Source of the DNA: Burkholderia sp. SRS-46
Lineage (GTDB): Bacteria; Pseudomonadota; Gammaproteobacteria; Burkholderiales; Burkholderiaceae
NCBI RefSeq assembly: GCF_004343775.1
Contig: NZ_PTXL01000003.1
Location: 248,001 to 312,000 of the forward strand
Direction of reading: 5' to 3'
Length of the DNA stretch: 64,000 nt
Of the stretch, positions 62,623-64,000 are shown in pieces. Under the pieces are notes generated by a model that saw only the letters and a program-made list of their open reading frames with translations, had not been told where the DNA came from and made no database searches. How positions within the stretch are numbered: the stretch's first letter is position 1; the number at the start of each line of letters is the position of its first letter. Both the position numbers and the translations under genes were made by a program.

Positions 62623-63329
62623 AAGTTGTTCTCCGCAAAACCGATGCCGATCGGCACCACCATGCCGGCGAGCGGCAGATCGTCGCGTGCGATCCACGCG
62701 GTCAGCGCGTCCGCGACGGCATCCGCGGACGACGGCCGGAACCGCAGCGCGAATGCCTTCAGGCCATCGCGCGCCGCGTGCCACGCATCCGGCTCCGCGT
62801 CCTCGGCCACCGGCTGCAGGTGCGCGCCGTTCACGCGCACGCCGAAGCGCAGCATTTCCTTGCCGAGGCTCTTCAGCGCGGCGTGCCGCGCGCGCACGTC
62901 GATCGGCAGCGCGCCGGGCGCGGTGTCGAGGTAGTAGCCGACGCTGTCGTCCTGCGTGAGCGCCCAGATCTGCGCGCCGTCGCCGCGCCGCATGGCGACG
63001 GCGGCCGCCGCCTGCAGCGTCGCGAGGAACGCGCCGAGCCGCGCGTCGACGCCCTCCGCGAGCGCGTCGAACGGATCGTCCGCCGGCGCGGCCGCGCGCG
63101 TGTCGCGCGGCTGGCCGAACACGATCCGGTCGAACGGGCCGTACGTGTCGTTCCAGTCGTCGAGCGCGCTGGCCGGATCCGCCGCGCGGACGACGCGCGC
63201 GGCGGGCGGCGCCGGATCGTCGTCGCCGGCGACGTGCGCGACGACCTGCAGCCCGGCGTCGGCGAGCGATGCGCACAGTGCATGCTCGAGCGCGCCGTGC
63301 GCGTCGATCACCAGCACGCGCGCACTCAA
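62619..63329 (-). CDS. Degenerate SDR/ketoreductase-like protein
   Basis: 236 aa from a TTG at 63329, overlapping the carrier protein stop (TTGA). Rossmann-like: ARVLVIDAHGALEHAL at the N-terminus and RHAALKSLGKEMLRFGVRVNGAHLQP near the position of helix 6. The Tyr-x3-Lys pair is replaced (DVRARHAALK), so it may lack reductase activity or be structural. It sits between an ACP gene and purU. Confidence 0.65.
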   Translation of the reverse strand: MSARVLVIDAHGALEHALCASLADAGLQVVAHVAGDDDPAPPAARVVRAADPASALDDWNDTYGPFDRIVFGQPRDTRAAAPADDPFDALAEGVDARLGAFLATLQAAAAVAMRRGDGAQIWALTQDDSVGYYLDTAPGALPIDVRARHAALKSLGKEMLRFGVRVNGAHLQPVAEDAEPDAWHAARDGLKAFALRFRPSSADAVADALTAWIARDDLPLAGMVVPIGIGFAENNL

Positions 63330-63619
63330 GTCGTGACCTGCGGCAGATGGTCGATCACGAGATCCGCCAGGCCGCCGACGCTGTTGCGCGCGCCTTCGAT
63401 CAGCTGCCGGTTCAGCACCGGCAGCTTCACGCTGAAGCGGCGCTCGAGCGCCACCTGCAGGTCGAGCACGTCGAGCGAATCGAGCGCGAGCCCGTTGTCG
63501 AGCAGCGCGGTGTTCGCATCGATCGTGTCCGGCGCTACGCCGGCCACCGATTCGAGCGCCGGCAGCAGCTCCGTCCTGATCACGTCGGTCACCTGGTCCT
63601 TCGTCCAAGGCTGGCTCAT
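63326..63619 (-). CDS. Acyl carrier protein
   Basis: 97 aa from the ATG at 63619 with GGAG at 6-base spacing. NGLALDSLDVLDLQVALERRF places the phosphopantetheine Ser at 48. It is preceded by a FabZ-like dehydratase gene and overlaps the SDR-like gene. It is unlike the housekeeping AcpP (basic tail, Pro-rich), so a dedicated fatty acid or polyketide-like pathway is likely. Confidence 0.88.
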   Translation of the reverse strand: MSQPWTKDQVTDVIRTELLPALESVAGVAPDTIDANTALLDNGLALDSLDVLDLQVALERRFSVKLPVLNRQLIEGARNSVGGLADLVIDHLPQVTT

Positions 63620-63663
63620 ATGCATCTCCATTCGGGTTGAATGCCCGGCGCGCGCCGGGCGGT

Positions 63664-64000
63664 TTACTGCGTCAGATAGAGGGTCACGGTGGCGCTCATG
63701 CAGCGCTCGCCGTTGCGCAGCACGGTCGCGTCGAACGTCGCGATGCCGCCCGCGCGCGGCATCTCGCCGTCGGCGCTCGCGCGCACGCGCGCCTCGATCG
63801 CCTGGTCGGGCCGCACCGGCTGCAGGAAGCGCGCGTTGCGCACGCCGACGAGGTGGCAGCGCGCCTCGCCGCCCGCGAGATGGCCGACCAGCAGGTTGGC
63901 CGTCTGCGCGACGAATTCGATCAGCACGACGCCCGGCACCAGCGGATCGCCGGGGAAGTGCCCGGCGAACCACGGCTCGTCGGGCCGGAACGTGCGGTAG
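63664..64000 (-). CDS. FabZ/FabA-like 3-hydroxyacyl-ACP dehydratase (partial)
   Basis: At least 111 residues, cut at the window end (5' end missing). The catalytic His loop reads WFAGHFPGDPLVPGVVLIEF, followed by AQTANLLVGHLAGGEARCHLVGVRNARFLQPVRP, as in hotdog dehydratases. It is 44 bases upstream of the carrier protein gene and begins, within view, an operon of dehydratase, ACP, SDR, deformylase and Fpr. More pathway genes probably lie beyond the window. Confidence 0.85.
   Translation of the reverse strand, partial: YRTFRPDEPWFAGHFPGDPLVPGVVLIEFVAQTANLLVGHLAGGEARCHLVGVRNARFLQPVRPDQAIEARVRASADGEMPRAGGIATFDATVLRNGERCMSATVTLYLTQ

Overview
The window is GC-rich, densely coded DNA of the kind found on the secondary chromosomes of Burkholderia, most likely the B. 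cepacia complex. This is inferred from base composition, start-codon habits (several GTG and TTG starts behind good ribosome binding sites), family content (RsaM/LuxI/LuxR quorum sensing, MHS and OFA permeases, several LysR regulators) and a chromosome full of short accessory modules. No rRNA, tRNA or CRISPR array was seen.

Layout. 0-3.3 kb: a minimal azol(in)e peptide (TOMM) locus on the minus strand, with a Cys-rich precursor peptide, an E1/ThiF-like partner protein and a YcaO cyclodehydratase ending in Pro-His-Pro-Phe-Pro. 3.8-7.3 kb: a panB remnant, an MHS-family permease, a carboxymuconolactone decarboxylase-like protein and a branched-chain amino-acid type binding protein. 7.5-26.3 kb: a quorum-sensing-bracketed biosynthetic cluster. 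A minus-strand arm (GNAT, type II thioesterase, ferritin-like diiron protein, radical SAM enzyme, hotdog thioesterase, cupin) diverges from a plus-strand arm. The plus arm is RsaM, LuxI, Cys-nucleophile aminoacyltransferase, stand-alone adenylation enzyme, carrier protein, SyrB2-type halogenase, second carrier, two paralogous Fe/2OG oxygenases flanking an aspartoacylase-like enzyme, then an aminotransferase. A CPA2 antiporter, a LysR/LysE pair and the LuxR receptor follow. Two lux-box-like sites sit before luxI and before the minus arm. Together these genes look able to activate an amino acid, load it on a carrier protein, chlorinate and oxidise it, release it and export it, under cell-density control.

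26.7-33.6 kb: a secreted PHB depolymerase-like esterase, glutathione peroxidase, a sensor kinase / atypical response regulator / hotdog thioesterase group with a possible 25-residue peptide, and a c-type cytochrome. 33.6-35.7 kb: a two-gene nuclease-like module (DUF6602 and a CxxC/HNH-like protein). 35.7-47 kb: a GNAT protein, DUF485-ActP acetate permease pair, hydrolase, LysR, a branched-chain-type ABC importer operon with a FixH/YtkA-like protein, and a GGDEF diguanylate cyclase.

47.5-58.7 kb: a lower-GC accessory island with a jacalin-lectin pore-forming-like protein, two HEPN-like proteins, and a GHKL-ATPase operon broken by an IS21-family element. 58.7-64 kb: an OFA-family permease, a small membrane protein, a GNAT protein, and a minus-strand operon of FabZ-like dehydratase (cut by the window end), acyl carrier protein, degenerate SDR, formyltetrahydrofolate deformylase and ferredoxin-NADP reductase.

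All family calls are made by reading translated sequence without database searches. Functions of the two biosynthetic loci are inferred from motifs and gene context.
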